This document shows, piece after piece, positions 44,333-52,796 of a stretch of DNA of 64,000 bases (positions are counted from its first letter, which is position 1; every line of letters starts with the position of its first letter). Source of the stretch: Halocatena pleomorpha (GTDB lineage Archaea > Halobacteriota > Halobacteria > Halobacteriales > Haloarculaceae). The notes beneath the pieces were generated by a model. It did no database searches. It was not told the origin of the DNA and worked only from the letters and a program-made list of their open reading frames with translations. The stretch is from NCBI RefSeq assembly GCF_003862495.1, contig NZ_RRCH01000003.1, positions 310,001 through 374,000 on the forward strand. The letters run 5' to 3'. The translations under genes and the position numbers were made by a program.

Positions 44333-45249
44333 TGGTCGAAACAGAGCGATTCATCGAGGACGCCGTTGCCGAGATCCGCGAGGAGATCGGCTCGGCAAAG
44401 GCGATCATCGCGTTGTCGGGGGGTGTAGACTCCTCGGTTGCTGCGGCGCTCGCCCACAAAGCCGTCGGTGACCAACTCGTCCCCGTGTACGTCGACACAG
44501 GACTGATGCGGAAGGGTGAAACCGACGAGATCCAGGAGACGTTCGCGTACATGGATCGCCTCCGGATCGTTTCCGCACAGGATCGGTTTCTCGAAGCACT
44601 GACGGGCGTCACTGATCCCGAGGAAAAGCGCCACGCGATCGGTGAACAGTTCATCCGTGAATTCGAGCGTGAAGCCCGCAGTAGTGACGCCGACTATCTC
44701 GTCCAAGGGACGATCTACCCCGACCGCATCGAGAGCGACGGCAATATCAAATCTCACCACAACGTTGGTGGACTGCCCGATGTCGTCGATTTTGATGGCA
44801 TCGTTGAACCGGTGCGGGAGCTGTACAAAGACGAGGTTCGGGAAGTGGCCCGCGCGCTCGGACTGGAATCGGTTGTCTCCGAACGGATGCCGTTCCCCGG
44901 TCCGGGGCTTGCGGTTCGTATTATTGGAGAAGTCACTGAAGACAGACTCGAAGTTGCGAGAGAGGCGACCGCTGTCGTGGAGGACGAACTCGAAGAGTAC
45001 GAGCCGTGGCAGGCGTTCGCGGCGGTGCTCGGCAAAGCGACCGGCGTGAAAGGTGACAACCGAGTTCACGGGCACGTGGTCGCTGTTCGGTCGGTCGAAA
45101 GCCGTGACGGGATGACCGCCCGCGCACAGCCGTTAGACTGGGACGTTCTCCAGCGGATCCAGAGTCGGATCACGGGAACACTCCCGAACGTCTCTCGCGT
45201 GTTGTATGACGTTACACACAAACCTCCGGCGACCATCGAGTACGAGTAA
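44332..45249 (+). CDS. guaAb: GMP synthase ATP-pyrophosphatase subunit (subunit B)
   Basis: This 305-residue protein is the separate ATP-PPase half of archaeal GMP synthase, which makes GMP from XMP and ammonia. The PP-loop is [21 protein letters not shown] (about residues 24-44). [27 protein letters not shown] and [13 protein letters not shown] follow, and it ends with KPPATIEYE. The glutaminase partner (guaAa) is not in this window. Its stop overlaps the next gene's start by one base (TAATG). Confidence 0.97.
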   Translation: MVETERFIEDAVAEIREEIGSAKAIIALSGGVDSSVAAALAHKAVGDQLVPVYVDTGLMRKGETDEIQETFAYMDRLRIVSAQDRFLEALTGVTDPEEKRHAIGEQFIREFEREARSSDADYLVQGTIYPDRIESDGNIKSHHNVGGLPDVVDFDGIVEPVRELYKDEVREVARALGLESVVSERMPFPGPGLAVRIIGEVTEDRLEVAREATAVVEDELEEYEPWQAFAAVLGKATGVKGDNRVHGHVVAVRSVESRDGMTARAQPLDWDVLQRIQSRITGTLPNVSRVLYDVTHKPPATIEYE

Positions 45250-45569
45250 TGAACGCTGTCGTTATCGGACCCGACGACGATGGACTGGGTGACGCACTCG
45301 AAGCCGCTGGTGTCGATACCACCCGCGCCGCGGGAACGGCTGCACGCGAACAGCTCCTCGACGCGGGCACTGAGACCGCCGAGTTGCTGATTGTGACCGA
45401 CGCCACGCTTGCGACTTCGATCCCGGTCGCAAACGAGATCAACCCCCAACTACGGGTCGTCGTTTACAGCCACGACTCGCTCCCCGAGTTCGCGCGCACT
45501 GGCGCGGAACTCATCCTCGATCCCAAACTGATGGCCCCCGAAACCGTCGCTGAAGAACTCACTGCCTGA
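45249..45569 (+). CDS. DUF7126-like haloarchaeal protein coupled to guaAb
   Basis: The 106-residue protein starts [21 protein letters not shown] and has a Rossmann-like order (AELLIVTDATLATSIP, LRVVVYSHDSLPEFARTGAELILDP). It resembles a TrkA-N-type fold without a clear nucleotide glycine motif. It is translationally coupled to guaAb and so probably tied to nucleotide synthesis. The function is unknown, and similar genes recur beside guaAb in haloarchaea. Confidence 0.78.
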   Translation: MNAVVIGPDDDGLGDALEAAGVDTTRAAGTAAREQLLDAGTETAELLIVTDATLATSIPVANEINPQLRVVVYSHDSLPEFARTGAELILDPKLMAPETVAEELTA

Positions 45570-45641
45570 TCACCTCGCTACCGAAGGACTCCCATGTGGC
45601 TGGCGAACGGGTCGTGGTCACCCGACATGAGACACCGCGAC

Positions 45642-46349
45642 TCACGCGATCGCTCGGCCGAGTTCGGCTAATCGGACACAGCCGTTTTTGAGAAATGGCA
45701 CGCCGTGCCCGACGCCGACCGTCTCGATCGGAGGTTGCCGATCTGCGAGATCGCGAATGCTGTCAGCGACCTGATCAGTGTCGTAGCTCAGATACCACGG
45801 AGACGGAACTAGTTCTCCCTTGCGTTCAATGACGAGATCTCCGAGAAAGCCGATCGAAAGGGACTCGCTGAGATACGCCATGTGTCCCGGCGTGTGTCCG
45901 GGCGTGTGGTACGCTTTGAAGCTGCCGATCGCATCGCCATCCTCGACAGGTTCGATCACGTGATCCCGATCCCGGAGAAACGGACCGACGACGCGGTGTA
46001 ACACTCCTTTGGGTGTCGACAAGGGTGGCCGTTCCTGCCCGGTGAGAAAGCCCCGATCGGGCGTCCCGAGATACACGGGGATATCGCGGTCTAATCCACG
46101 GAGACCGCCAACGTGATCGATGTCGTAGTGGGTGAGCAAGACTTGGTCGATGTCCGTGACAGCGTGCCCAGTTCGTTCGATCTCACGGACGAGCCTCGAA
46201 ATACCCCACGGCGTTCCGGTATCCACGAGCGTTACTGTTCCGTCGTCAACGAGATACGCGTTCACACCGGTTAGATCGAGTTGCCACGCGGTGCGTCTCG
46301 CTGCGTGCGGAGCTTCGCTCCTCTTTGACTCTGTGAGTTCGAACACCAT
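45642..46349 (-). CDS. MBL-fold metallo-hydrolase
   Basis: The 235-residue protein has the metallo-beta-lactamase fold: AYLVDDGTVTLVDTGTP, LLTHYDIDHVGGLRG (residues 71-85), YHTPGHTPGHMAYL near 149 and IGFLGDLV near 167. The metal motif reads H-Y-D-I-D-H (His74, Asp76, Asp78, His79), with Asp where most members have the second His. Substrate unknown; hydroxyacylglutathione hydrolase-like enzymes are the nearest type. ATG 46349 is chosen over 46415. Confidence 0.85.
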   Translation of the reverse strand: MVFELTESKRSEAPHAARRTAWQLDLTGVNAYLVDDGTVTLVDTGTPWGISRLVREIERTGHAVTDIDQVLLTHYDIDHVGGLRGLDRDIPVYLGTPDRGFLTGQERPPLSTPKGVLHRVVGPFLRDRDHVIEPVEDGDAIGSFKAYHTPGHTPGHMAYLSESLSIGFLGDLVIERKGELVPSPWYLSYDTDQVADSIRDLADRQPPIETVGVGHGVPFLKNGCVRLAELGRAIA

Positions 46350-46437
46350 ACAAGTAGTACGAACGCGAACTATGAAACTCCCGATGATTCTGAGAACGCC
46401 TTCCCGGCATACCACACACGGAGATCTATCTCATTCC

Positions 46438-47277
46438 TCACTGGTTCCAGTCGGAAAGCCGTGAGGCGACCATGCTCGAAACCGTCCGGAGCTTGGATGG
46501 ACGGTGAATCGTCTCCATTTCCGAATCAGTGAGTTCGAAATCGAACACGTCGATGTTCGCTTTGAGATGGTCGGGCGACGACGCCTTCGGAATGGCACAC
46601 ACCATCTCCTGTTGGAGCAGCCACCGAAGCGCGACCTGTGCGCTGGATTTCCCGTACCGCTCGCCGATCTCGCACAGCGTCTGATCTCCGATCACGCTGC
46701 CGTGACCGAACGGACTGTACGCGGTGAGAATGACATCGTGTATCTGGCAGTAGTCGAGGAGCTGCGTCTGGTCCCAAAACGGGTGGTACTGCACTTGGTT
46801 GGTGAGAATCGGTATCTCGGAGAGGGTGCGTGCACGGTGGAGGCGATCAATGCCGAAGTTGCTCACACCGATGTGTCTGACCTTGCCCCGTTGGTGGAGT
46901 TCGTTCATCGCGTCGATCGTTTCGCTGAGCGAGGGTGCGGTCGGAAGGCGATCAACGGGCCAATGGATCAACAACAGATCGAGATACTCCGTATCGAGTT
47001 TTGAGAGGCTCTCGTCAGTCGATCGGAGCACAGCGTCGTAGCTGTAACTGCCACGACCGAGCTTCGTCGTTAGAAACAACGAATCTCGATCGACACCGCT
47101 CGCACCGATTGCGTCTCCGATTTCACGTTCGTTACCGTACACCTGTGCGGTGTCGATGTGCCGATACCCGAGATCAACCGCCGACTGCACGGCTTCATAA
47201 CAGTCCGCTCCCGTCAGCTGCCACGTTCCGAGACCGACCGCTGGAACCGCCTGACCGGCGGCGGTGACGTGTTTCAT
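46438..47277 (-). CDS. Aldo/keto reductase
   Basis: The 279-residue protein is a canonical aldo/keto reductase with the catalytic tetrad Asp42, Tyr47, Lys73 and His106 (GYRHIDTAQVYGNE, LTTKLG, LLLIHWP). Later motifs are VRHIGVSNFGIDRL, ILTNQVQYHPF and VCAIPKASSPDHLKAN, which binds NADP(H). The substrate is not predictable. ATG 47277 (MKHVTAAG) fits the family start. It is divergent from leuA. Confidence 0.92.
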   Translation of the reverse strand: MKHVTAAGQAVPAVGLGTWQLTGADCYEAVQSAVDLGYRHIDTAQVYGNEREIGDAIGASGVDRDSLFLTTKLGRGSYSYDAVLRSTDESLSKLDTEYLDLLLIHWPVDRLPTAPSLSETIDAMNELHQRGKVRHIGVSNFGIDRLHRARTLSEIPILTNQVQYHPFWDQTQLLDYCQIHDVILTAYSPFGHGSVIGDQTLCEIGERYGKSSAQVALRWLLQQEMVCAIPKASSPDHLKANIDVFDFELTDSEMETIHRPSKLRTVSSMVASRLSDWNQ

Positions 47278-47567
47278 GATTTGAATTACGGGACGGACAT
47301 AGGAATAGCTACGGATAACCGCCTGCAACCACTACGAAGCTCCGAGCAACCGGTCCGCGAAGACATGTTTTCGTGCCACCATTATTTATTTTTTCACTTT
47401 CTAAACCCTTGTTACCGACTGAATCGGTGGGGTCACGGCGGAGTATAAGGTATGAAGATGACCTTGATGATGATTACGTCGGGCGATTAACGAGACAGTG
47501 GCCGGGGCGTTCGGCGCAGAAATCACCGAGAGAGCCACACTTATATTCAGTGTGGGATATTGGACGA
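47278..47567 (+). promoter_or_regulatory. Divergent gap with the leuA core promoter
   Basis: No gene is seen in 290 bp. A TATA-like TTATATT lies at 47541-47547, about 27 bp before the ATG at 47568, as expected for a leaderless leuA transcript. An AT-rich tract near 47385-47405 (TTATTTATTTTTT) may be the 5' region of the leftward aldo/keto reductase or a weak terminator. Confidence 0.5.
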
Positions 47568-48795
47568 ATGCACATGAGCGAAAGTATGGAGGACACGTCG
47601 GCGTCGCCGGCGGGTCGAGTTCTTCCAGGGCACGTTAGATTCCACTTCTGAGATCAGCCACGCACGGATTTTCGATACGACGCTCCGTGATGGGGAGCAG
47701 TCACCGCGAACATCGTTCTCCTATGATGACAAACGGGAGATAGCGGCGCTGCTCGACGAGATGGGAACACACGTTATCGAAGCGGGGTTCCCAGTGAATT
47801 CGGACGCGGAGTTCGAAGCCGTCCGTGACATTGCAGAGGGTACAGAGACGACGGTGTGTGGATTGGCGCGCGTCGTAGAGGCGGACATCGAGGCCGCACT
47901 CGATTCGGGTGTCGAGTTGGTCCACGTGTTCGCGAGCACGAGCGACGTGCAGATTCAGGATTCGATGCATTCGACGCGCACAGAAGTCCGCGAGCGATCC
48001 GTTGACGCCGTCGAGCGCGTCCGTGAAGCGGGTGTCGACGTGATGTACTCACCGATGGACGCCACGCGAACTGACGAGGCGTTTCTGACGGAGATTGTCG
48101 AGGCCGTCAGCGAGGCGGGCGTCGACTGGATCAACATCCCGGACACCTGTGGGGTGGCAACCCCCGGCCGGTTCGGGGAACTGATCGACACCGTCTGTAC
48201 GCACACCGACGCGCAGGTCGACGTTCACACACACGATGACTTTGGGTTGGCCGCCGCGAACGCCGTTGCGGGGTACGAAGCGGGCGCAGCCCAAGCACAA
48301 GTTAGCGTGAACGGCATCGGTGAACGCGCGGGCAACGCCGCATACGAGGAGGTTCTCACCGCATTATCCTGTCTGTACGATGTCGATACCGGCATCGATA
48401 CGAGACAGCTAACAGAGCTGTCACGAACGATCGAGCGGAAAAGCGACATCGGCGTTCCAGCGAACAAGCCTGTCGTCGGGCAAAACGCGTTCGCCCACGA
48501 GTCGGGCATCCACGCCGCGGGTATCATCGAGAACTCCGATACGTTCGAACCGGGAGTGATGACGCCCGAGATGGTCGGTGCAGAACGGGAGCTCGTACTC
48601 GGTAAGCATACCGGACAGCATTCGGTTCGTGAACGACTCGAAGCCGACGGGTTCCAACCGACGGACGAAGAAGTCCGCGAACTCACACGACGCGTCAAGG
48701 ATAAAGGAGCTACGAAGGAGCGGATCACCGTAGAAACACTCCGAGAGTTCGCCCGCGATATGGATGTTTCCAAAGAGCAGGTGAGAGTAAACTGA
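47568..48795 (+). pseudogene. leuA: 2-isopropylmalate synthase, N-terminal frameshift
   Basis: LeuA condenses acetyl-CoA with 2-oxoisovalerate, the first leucine-specific step. The start (MHMSESMEDTSASPAG) is in one frame. From about 47614 the family sequence VEFFQGTLDSTSEI, ARIFDTTLRDGEQSPRTSFSY and everything after runs in the +1 frame to 48795. Removing one G in the GGCGGG tract near 47605-47616 rejoins them. No start codon exists in the second frame before ATG 47761. That ATG lies after the catalytic DTTLRDGEQ, so an internal start would give an inactive enzyme. The rest is intact (VHTHDDFGLAAANAV, NGIGERAGNA, AHESGIHAAG). A sequence error is as likely as a true lesion. Confidence 0.87.
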
Positions 48796-48852
48796 TGATT
48801 CTCACTGCTCGCTGCTGTCGACAGCGACGGCACAATTGCCGGACGCGGAAGG

Positions 48853-48882
48853 TTTATACATCACCCGGAACATCGTCCGATA
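48853..48882 (+). promoter_or_regulatory. Promoter of the ilvB leader transcript
   Basis: TTTATA (48853-48858) is centred about 27 bp before the ATG at 48883. This is the archaeal spacing for a transcript that starts at or just before that ATG. ilvB itself lies 183 bp further on, so its mRNA would have a long leader. That is unusual beside the leaderless genes of this window. Confidence 0.6.
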
Positions 48883-48954
48883 ATGACGCTCACAGTCGCC
48901 CGGAATACGACCGTACCGAGCGTCACGTCTCTCATTATTGTAGGGGCCAACTAG
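48883..48954 (+). CDS. Putative leader peptide of the ilv-leu operon
   Basis: A 23-codon ORF begins MTLTVARNTTVPSVTS at the predicted transcription start and ends Leu-Ile-Ile-Val-Gly-Ala-Asn-stop. The Leu, Ile, Ile and Val codons occupy 48931-48942, one after another. These are the three end products of the operon it precedes. The stop codon TAG (48952-48954) falls in and at the edge of a hairpin loop. The arrangement matches what a translation-sensing attenuator would need. Coding status is inferred from position and composition only. Confidence 0.5.
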   Translation: MTLTVARNTTVPSVTSLIIVGAN

Positions 48955-48962
48955 CCCCTACA
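48939..48962 (+). promoter_or_regulatory. Perfect hairpin overlapping the leader peptide stop
   Basis: TGTAGGGGC (48939-48947) pairs perfectly with GCCCCTACA (48954-48962) around a 6-nt loop. It begins within the last Ile codon of the leader ORF and overlaps the Val codon. No U-tract follows, so it is not a classical terminator. The GCCCCT of the right arm could also pair with AGGGGT of the ilvB ribosome-binding region (49052-49057, with one G-U pair). That gives two mutually exclusive structures. A DNA operator is the alternative reading. Confidence 0.6.
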
Positions 48963-49030
48963 CCACCTCACATCCGGCGTTCGCTGCACCGTTTTGGAGC
49001 TATCCACCACCAACAAACAACCACACAGAC

Positions 49031-49069
49031 ATGTATGATGAGCGACGCGAGAGGGGTGACTACCGATGA
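49031..49069 (+). CDS. Possible 12-codon ORF coupled to ilvB
   Basis: ATG 49031 opens a short frame (MYDERRERGDYR) whose TGA at 49067-49069 overlaps the ilvB ATG at 49066 (ATGA). It spans the ilvB Shine-Dalgarno-like GAGGGGTGAC (49051-49060). If translated, it would couple leader translation to ilvB. It may also be a chance frame. Confidence 0.3.
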   Translation: MYDERRERGDYR

Positions 49070-50841
49070 GTGATCACGTCTCGACCGTTCACACAGACGA
49101 ACAGAGCACGACCACCGCTGCGGCAGAAACGCGACCAGATGAGGACTCGATCTCGGTCACGAACGGCGCGGAGGCCGTCGTTACCGCGCTCGAAAACGCC
49201 GGTGTCGAGCATCTGTTTGGCGTTCAGGGCGGTGCGATCATGCCCGTTTACGACGCGTTGTACGCCAAGCAGGATTTGACCCACATCACGATGGCCCACG
49301 AGCAGGGGGCGGCCCACGCCGCCGACGCCTACGGACAGCTCACCGGTGAACCCGGCGTCTGTATGGCGACATCAGGACCGGGTGCGACGAACCTCACGAC
49401 GGGGTTAGCCGACGCCGACATGGATTCCGATCCGGTGATCGCGCTGACCGGGCAGGTTCCCACGGACCTCGTCGGCCACGACGCGTTTCAGGAGACCGAT
49501 ACGGTCGGTGTCACCCGTCCGGTGACGAAAGCGAGCTACTTCGCAGACAACGCGGCGACGGTCGGAGACGTGGTCGGTGAGGCGTATGCACTCGCGCGTG
49601 AGGGTAGACCCGGACCGACACTCGTTGATCTCCCCAAGGACGTAACGAACGGGACGACAGACAGCGTCCCCGACGGACCTACGACGCCGGAGTACCACGA
49701 GATCTCCGAAACTGCAGCCGAGAGCGCCGTTAAGGACGCGATTCAAGCGCTTTCGAACGCGAGAATGCCGTTGATCCTCTCTGGCGGTGGGGTCATCAAA
49801 GGAGACGCGAGCGAGGAACTGCGGACGTTCGCCATCGAACACCAGATCCCCGTTGTGACGACGATGCCCGGTATCGGGAGCTTCCCGGAAGACCACGAAC
49901 TGGCGTTGGAGTGGGCCGGGATGCACGGAACGGGGTATGCGAACATGGCGATCTCTCACTGTGATTGCCTGCTCGCCATCGGGACGCGGTTCGACGACCG
50001 GCTCACGGGCGGGATCGAGACGTTTGCGCCCGAAGCCGAGATCATCCACGTCGACATCGATCCCTCCGAGATCTCGAAAAACGTTCACGCCGACTATCCG
50101 CTGATCGGAGACGCATCGTGCGTTCTCGAACAGCTTCGGACCGCGATGGATGACGCTCCAGCGGCGTCCCAGTGGCGCAAGCAGTGCCAGACGTGGAAAG
50201 AGGCGTATCCGATGGCGTACGCCACGCCAGAGGACGAGCCGTTGAAACCCCAGTTCGTCGTTGAGGCGATGGACGAACTCACGCCCGATGACGCCATCGT
50301 CACCACGGGCGTCGGCCAACACCAGATGTGGGCCGCCCAGTACTGGACGTACACGGAGCCGAACACGTGGATCTCTTCACACGGGTTGGGAACGATGGGA
50401 TACGGACTGCCAGCGGCCATCGGTGCGAAGGTGGCCGCGCCCGATCGGGATGTCGTCTGTTTCGACGGCGACGGGTCGCTGTTGATGACGATTCAGGAGT
50501 TGAGCGTCGCCGTCCGCGAGGGACTCGACATCACTGTCATCGTGTTGAACAACGAGGCCGTCGGGATGGTCCGCCAGTGGCAGGACGCGTTTTTCGACCA
50601 GCGTCGGATGGCGTCCGAATACCAGTGGGTGCCCGATTTCGCCACGCTTGCGGAGGCGTTCGGCGCGAAGGGCTTTACGGTCCGTGAGTACGAGGCGGTC
50701 CCGGACACACTCGAAGCGGCGCAGGCGTACGATGGGCCGAGCGTCGTGGACGTGTTCATCGATCCAGAAGAGAACGTCTACCCCATGGTGTCCAGCGGCG
50801 GTAACAACGCCGAGTTCGCCCTTTCGGAGGACCAACTATGA
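49066..50841 (+). CDS. ilvB: Acetolactate synthase large subunit
   Basis: IlvB makes acetolactate or acetohydroxybutyrate from pyruvate (and 2-oxobutyrate), the first common step of Val, Leu and Ile synthesis. The 591-residue enzyme has a disordered acidic leader of about 30 residues. The active-site region is GVEHLFGVQGGAIMPVYDAL and MAHEQGAAHAADAY (Glu). SGPGATNLTTGLADA and the thiamine diphosphate motif FDGDGSLLMTIQEL...NNEAVGM near residue 465 follow. A GAGGGGTGAC ribosome-binding site lies 5 nt upstream. It overlaps ilvN by 4 bp. Confidence 0.96.
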   Translation: MSDHVSTVHTDEQSTTTAAAETRPDEDSISVTNGAEAVVTALENAGVEHLFGVQGGAIMPVYDALYAKQDLTHITMAHEQGAAHAADAYGQLTGEPGVCMATSGPGATNLTTGLADADMDSDPVIALTGQVPTDLVGHDAFQETDTVGVTRPVTKASYFADNAATVGDVVGEAYALAREGRPGPTLVDLPKDVTNGTTDSVPDGPTTPEYHEISETAAESAVKDAIQALSNARMPLILSGGGVIKGDASEELRTFAIEHQIPVVTTMPGIGSFPEDHELALEWAGMHGTGYANMAISHCDCLLAIGTRFDDRLTGGIETFAPEAEIIHVDIDPSEISKNVHADYPLIGDASCVLEQLRTAMDDAPAASQWRKQCQTWKEAYPMAYATPEDEPLKPQFVVEAMDELTPDDAIVTTGVGQHQMWAAQYWTYTEPNTWISSHGLGTMGYGLPAAIGAKVAAPDRDVVCFDGDGSLLMTIQELSVAVREGLDITVIVLNNEAVGMVRQWQDAFFDQRRMASEYQWVPDFATLAEAFGAKGFTVREYEAVPDTLEAAQAYDGPSVVDVFIDPEENVYPMVSSGGNNAEFALSEDQL

Positions 50842-51476
50842 GTCGGGGACTCGATGGACCGCACCCCGAAGCCCGAGACATCCCCGACGGACGACGCTCC
50901 CCGGAGGGGATCCGGCTCGATCCCCAGAACGGAGCCGACCACGAACGTCACCGAACCGTCATCTCCGCGCTCGTCCAACACGAGCCGGGAGTGTTGTCGA
51001 AGGTGTCGGGGTTGGTGAGTCGGCGGCAGTTCAACATCGAGAGCCTCACCGTCGGTTCCACAACGAATCCCGAGACCGCGCGCATCACACTCGTCATCGA
51101 GGAGTCACAGCCAGGGATCCGGCAGGTCGAGACCCAACTCAAAAAGCTCCTTCCGGTGATCTCGGTGCGCGAACTCGGCGGCGACGCCGTTCGACGCGAA
51201 CTGGTCGTGCTGAAAGTCCACGGCGAGGAGCCGGACAAAGTCCACGCGATCACCGAGATGTACAGTGGGACGATTCTCGATGCGGGTCCGCGAACAATCA
51301 CCGTCGAGATCACTGGCGATGAGCAGAAGATCGACGACGCCATCGACGCGTTCGCGCAGTTCGGCATCCGGGAGATCGCTCGTACAGGACAGACAGCGCT
51401 CGCACGCGGAGAGGTGTGGACCACAGACGCAGAAGAAGAGCGGTACGAACGAACACAGACGAACGACTCACAATGA
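50838..51476 (+). CDS. ilvN: Acetolactate synthase regulatory (small) subunit
   Basis: The 212-residue subunit activates IlvB and gives valine feedback control. After an N-terminal extension of about 38 residues comes an ACT domain ([32 protein letters not shown], about 36-67). The second domain has [18 protein letters not shown] and [21 protein letters not shown] overlaps join it to both ilvB and ilvC, so the three are one translationally coupled set. Confidence 0.95.
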   Translation: MSRGLDGPHPEARDIPDGRRSPEGIRLDPQNGADHERHRTVISALVQHEPGVLSKVSGLVSRRQFNIESLTVGSTTNPETARITLVIEESQPGIRQVETQLKKLLPVISVRELGGDAVRRELVVLKVHGEEPDKVHAITEMYSGTILDAGPRTITVEITGDEQKIDDAIDAFAQFGIREIARTGQTALARGEVWTTDAEEERYERTQTNDSQ

Positions 51477-52519
51477 GCAATTCAAACACAACGATCTACT
51501 ACACCGAAGACACGGACAGAAGCGCTATCGAAAACAAGACCGTCGCCGTACTCGGCTTCGGAAGTCAGGGGCACGCCCACGCCCAAAACCTCGCTGACAG
51601 CGGCGTCAACGTCGTCGTCGGGCTTCGGAAGGGGTCATCTTCTCGGGCGGCCGCCGAAGACGCGGGACTAGAGGTAGCGACGCCTGCAGTCGCTGCTGAA
51701 GCGGCTGACATCGTCTCGATGCTCGTCCCGGACACCGTTCAGCCGGCGGTGTACGCGGATATCAAGGACGGACTCGAAGCGGGCGACACGCTCCAGTTCG
51801 CGCACGGCTTCAACATCCACTACGGCCAAATTGAGCCGCCTGCGGACGTTGACGTGACGATGGTTGCCCCGAAAAGCCCCGGCCATCTCGTCCGACGCAA
51901 CTACGAGAACGGCGAAGGCACTCCCGGATTGCTCGCCATCTACCAGGATTCGACCGGCACCGCGAAAGAAGAAGGGCTCGCGTACGCCCAAGCCATCGGC
52001 TGTGCCCGCGCGGGTGTGGTCGAAACCACGTTCCGTGAGGAAACCGAGACCGACCTGTTCGGTGAGCAAGCCGTTCTCTGCGGTGGCGTGACGAGCCTCA
52101 TCAAACACGGCTACGAAACGCTCGTGGATGCCGGCTACAGCCCCGAAATGGCGTATTTCGAGTGCATGAACGAGCTGAAGCTCATCGTCGACCTGCTGTA
52201 TGAGGATGGACTGGGCGGAATGTGGGATTCGGTCTCCGATACAGCAGAGTACGGCGGACTGACGCGAGGCGACCGGATCGTCGACGACCACGTCCGGGAG
52301 AACATGGAGGAGACGCTCGAAGAAGTCCAAAACGGGGAATTTGCGCGCGAATGGATCGTGGAAAACCGCGCGGGACGACCGAGCTACTCGCTCCACCACC
52401 AAGCAGAGCAGAACCACGACATCGAGGCGGTCGGTGAAGAACTCCGTCAACTGTTCGCATGGAGCGAAGCCACCGACGCCGAGGAAAGTGAGGAAGAACG
52501 AATCACTGCGGACGATTGA
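51473..52519 (+). CDS. ilvC: Ketol-acid reductoisomerase
   Basis: IlvC isomerises and reduces acetolactate to dihydroxyisovalerate with NAD(P)H. The 348-residue protein has the Rossmann motif [17 protein letters not shown] (about residues 24-40) with GLRKGSSS downstream. Substrate and metal residues lie in [23 protein letters not shown], and the C-terminal knotted domain with [11 protein letters not shown] and [22 protein letters not shown] 51473 is chosen because it overlaps the ilvN stop. An acidic tail is typical of halophiles. Confidence 0.96.
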   Translation: MSNSNTTIYYTEDTDRSAIENKTVAVLGFGSQGHAHAQNLADSGVNVVVGLRKGSSSRAAAEDAGLEVATPAVAAEAADIVSMLVPDTVQPAVYADIKDGLEAGDTLQFAHGFNIHYGQIEPPADVDVTMVAPKSPGHLVRRNYENGEGTPGLLAIYQDSTGTAKEEGLAYAQAIGCARAGVVETTFREETETDLFGEQAVLCGGVTSLIKHGYETLVDAGYSPEMAYFECMNELKLIVDLLYEDGLGGMWDSVSDTAEYGGLTRGDRIVDDHVRENMEETLEEVQNGEFAREWIVENRAGRPSYSLHHQAEQNHDIEAVGEELRQLFAWSEATDAEESEEERITADD

Positions 52520-52529
52520 GGACAGAAAA

Positions 52530-52796
52530 ATGACAGAGCAGACGCTAGGAGCGGTCGATCACACGAATCCGTTCACTGAAGAGGCGTTCGGGACGGCGAT
52601 GGTGTACCGGCGCGGACCGGTCGTCGTCACGGACGGCGGCGCAGCGACGGAGGACGAATCAGCAACAGGCAGCCGTGACCACCCCGCTGAGGAACAGACA
52701 GGTCCACGACTCGCGGAGATCGATCACACGCCGCCGCACGGAGAAGGTGTCGCCCGCGATCGACTCTACGAGCGGGGACGGAGCGAGGACGCATGA
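52530..52796 (+). CDS. Small protein of unknown function between ilvC and leuC
   Basis: This 88-residue acidic protein (MTEQTLGAVDHTNPFTEEAFGTAMVYRRG...) has no membrane segment or motif that I recognise. It starts 10 bp after ilvC and overlaps the leuC start by 4 bp, so it is made with the pathway enzymes. A His-rich stretch, EIDHTPPHGEGVARDRLYERG, lies near its end. A role in assembly or regulation of LeuCD is only a guess. Confidence 0.7.
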   Translation: MTEQTLGAVDHTNPFTEEAFGTAMVYRRGPVVVTDGGAATEDESATGSRDHPAEEQTGPRLAEIDHTPPHGEGVARDRLYERGRSEDA

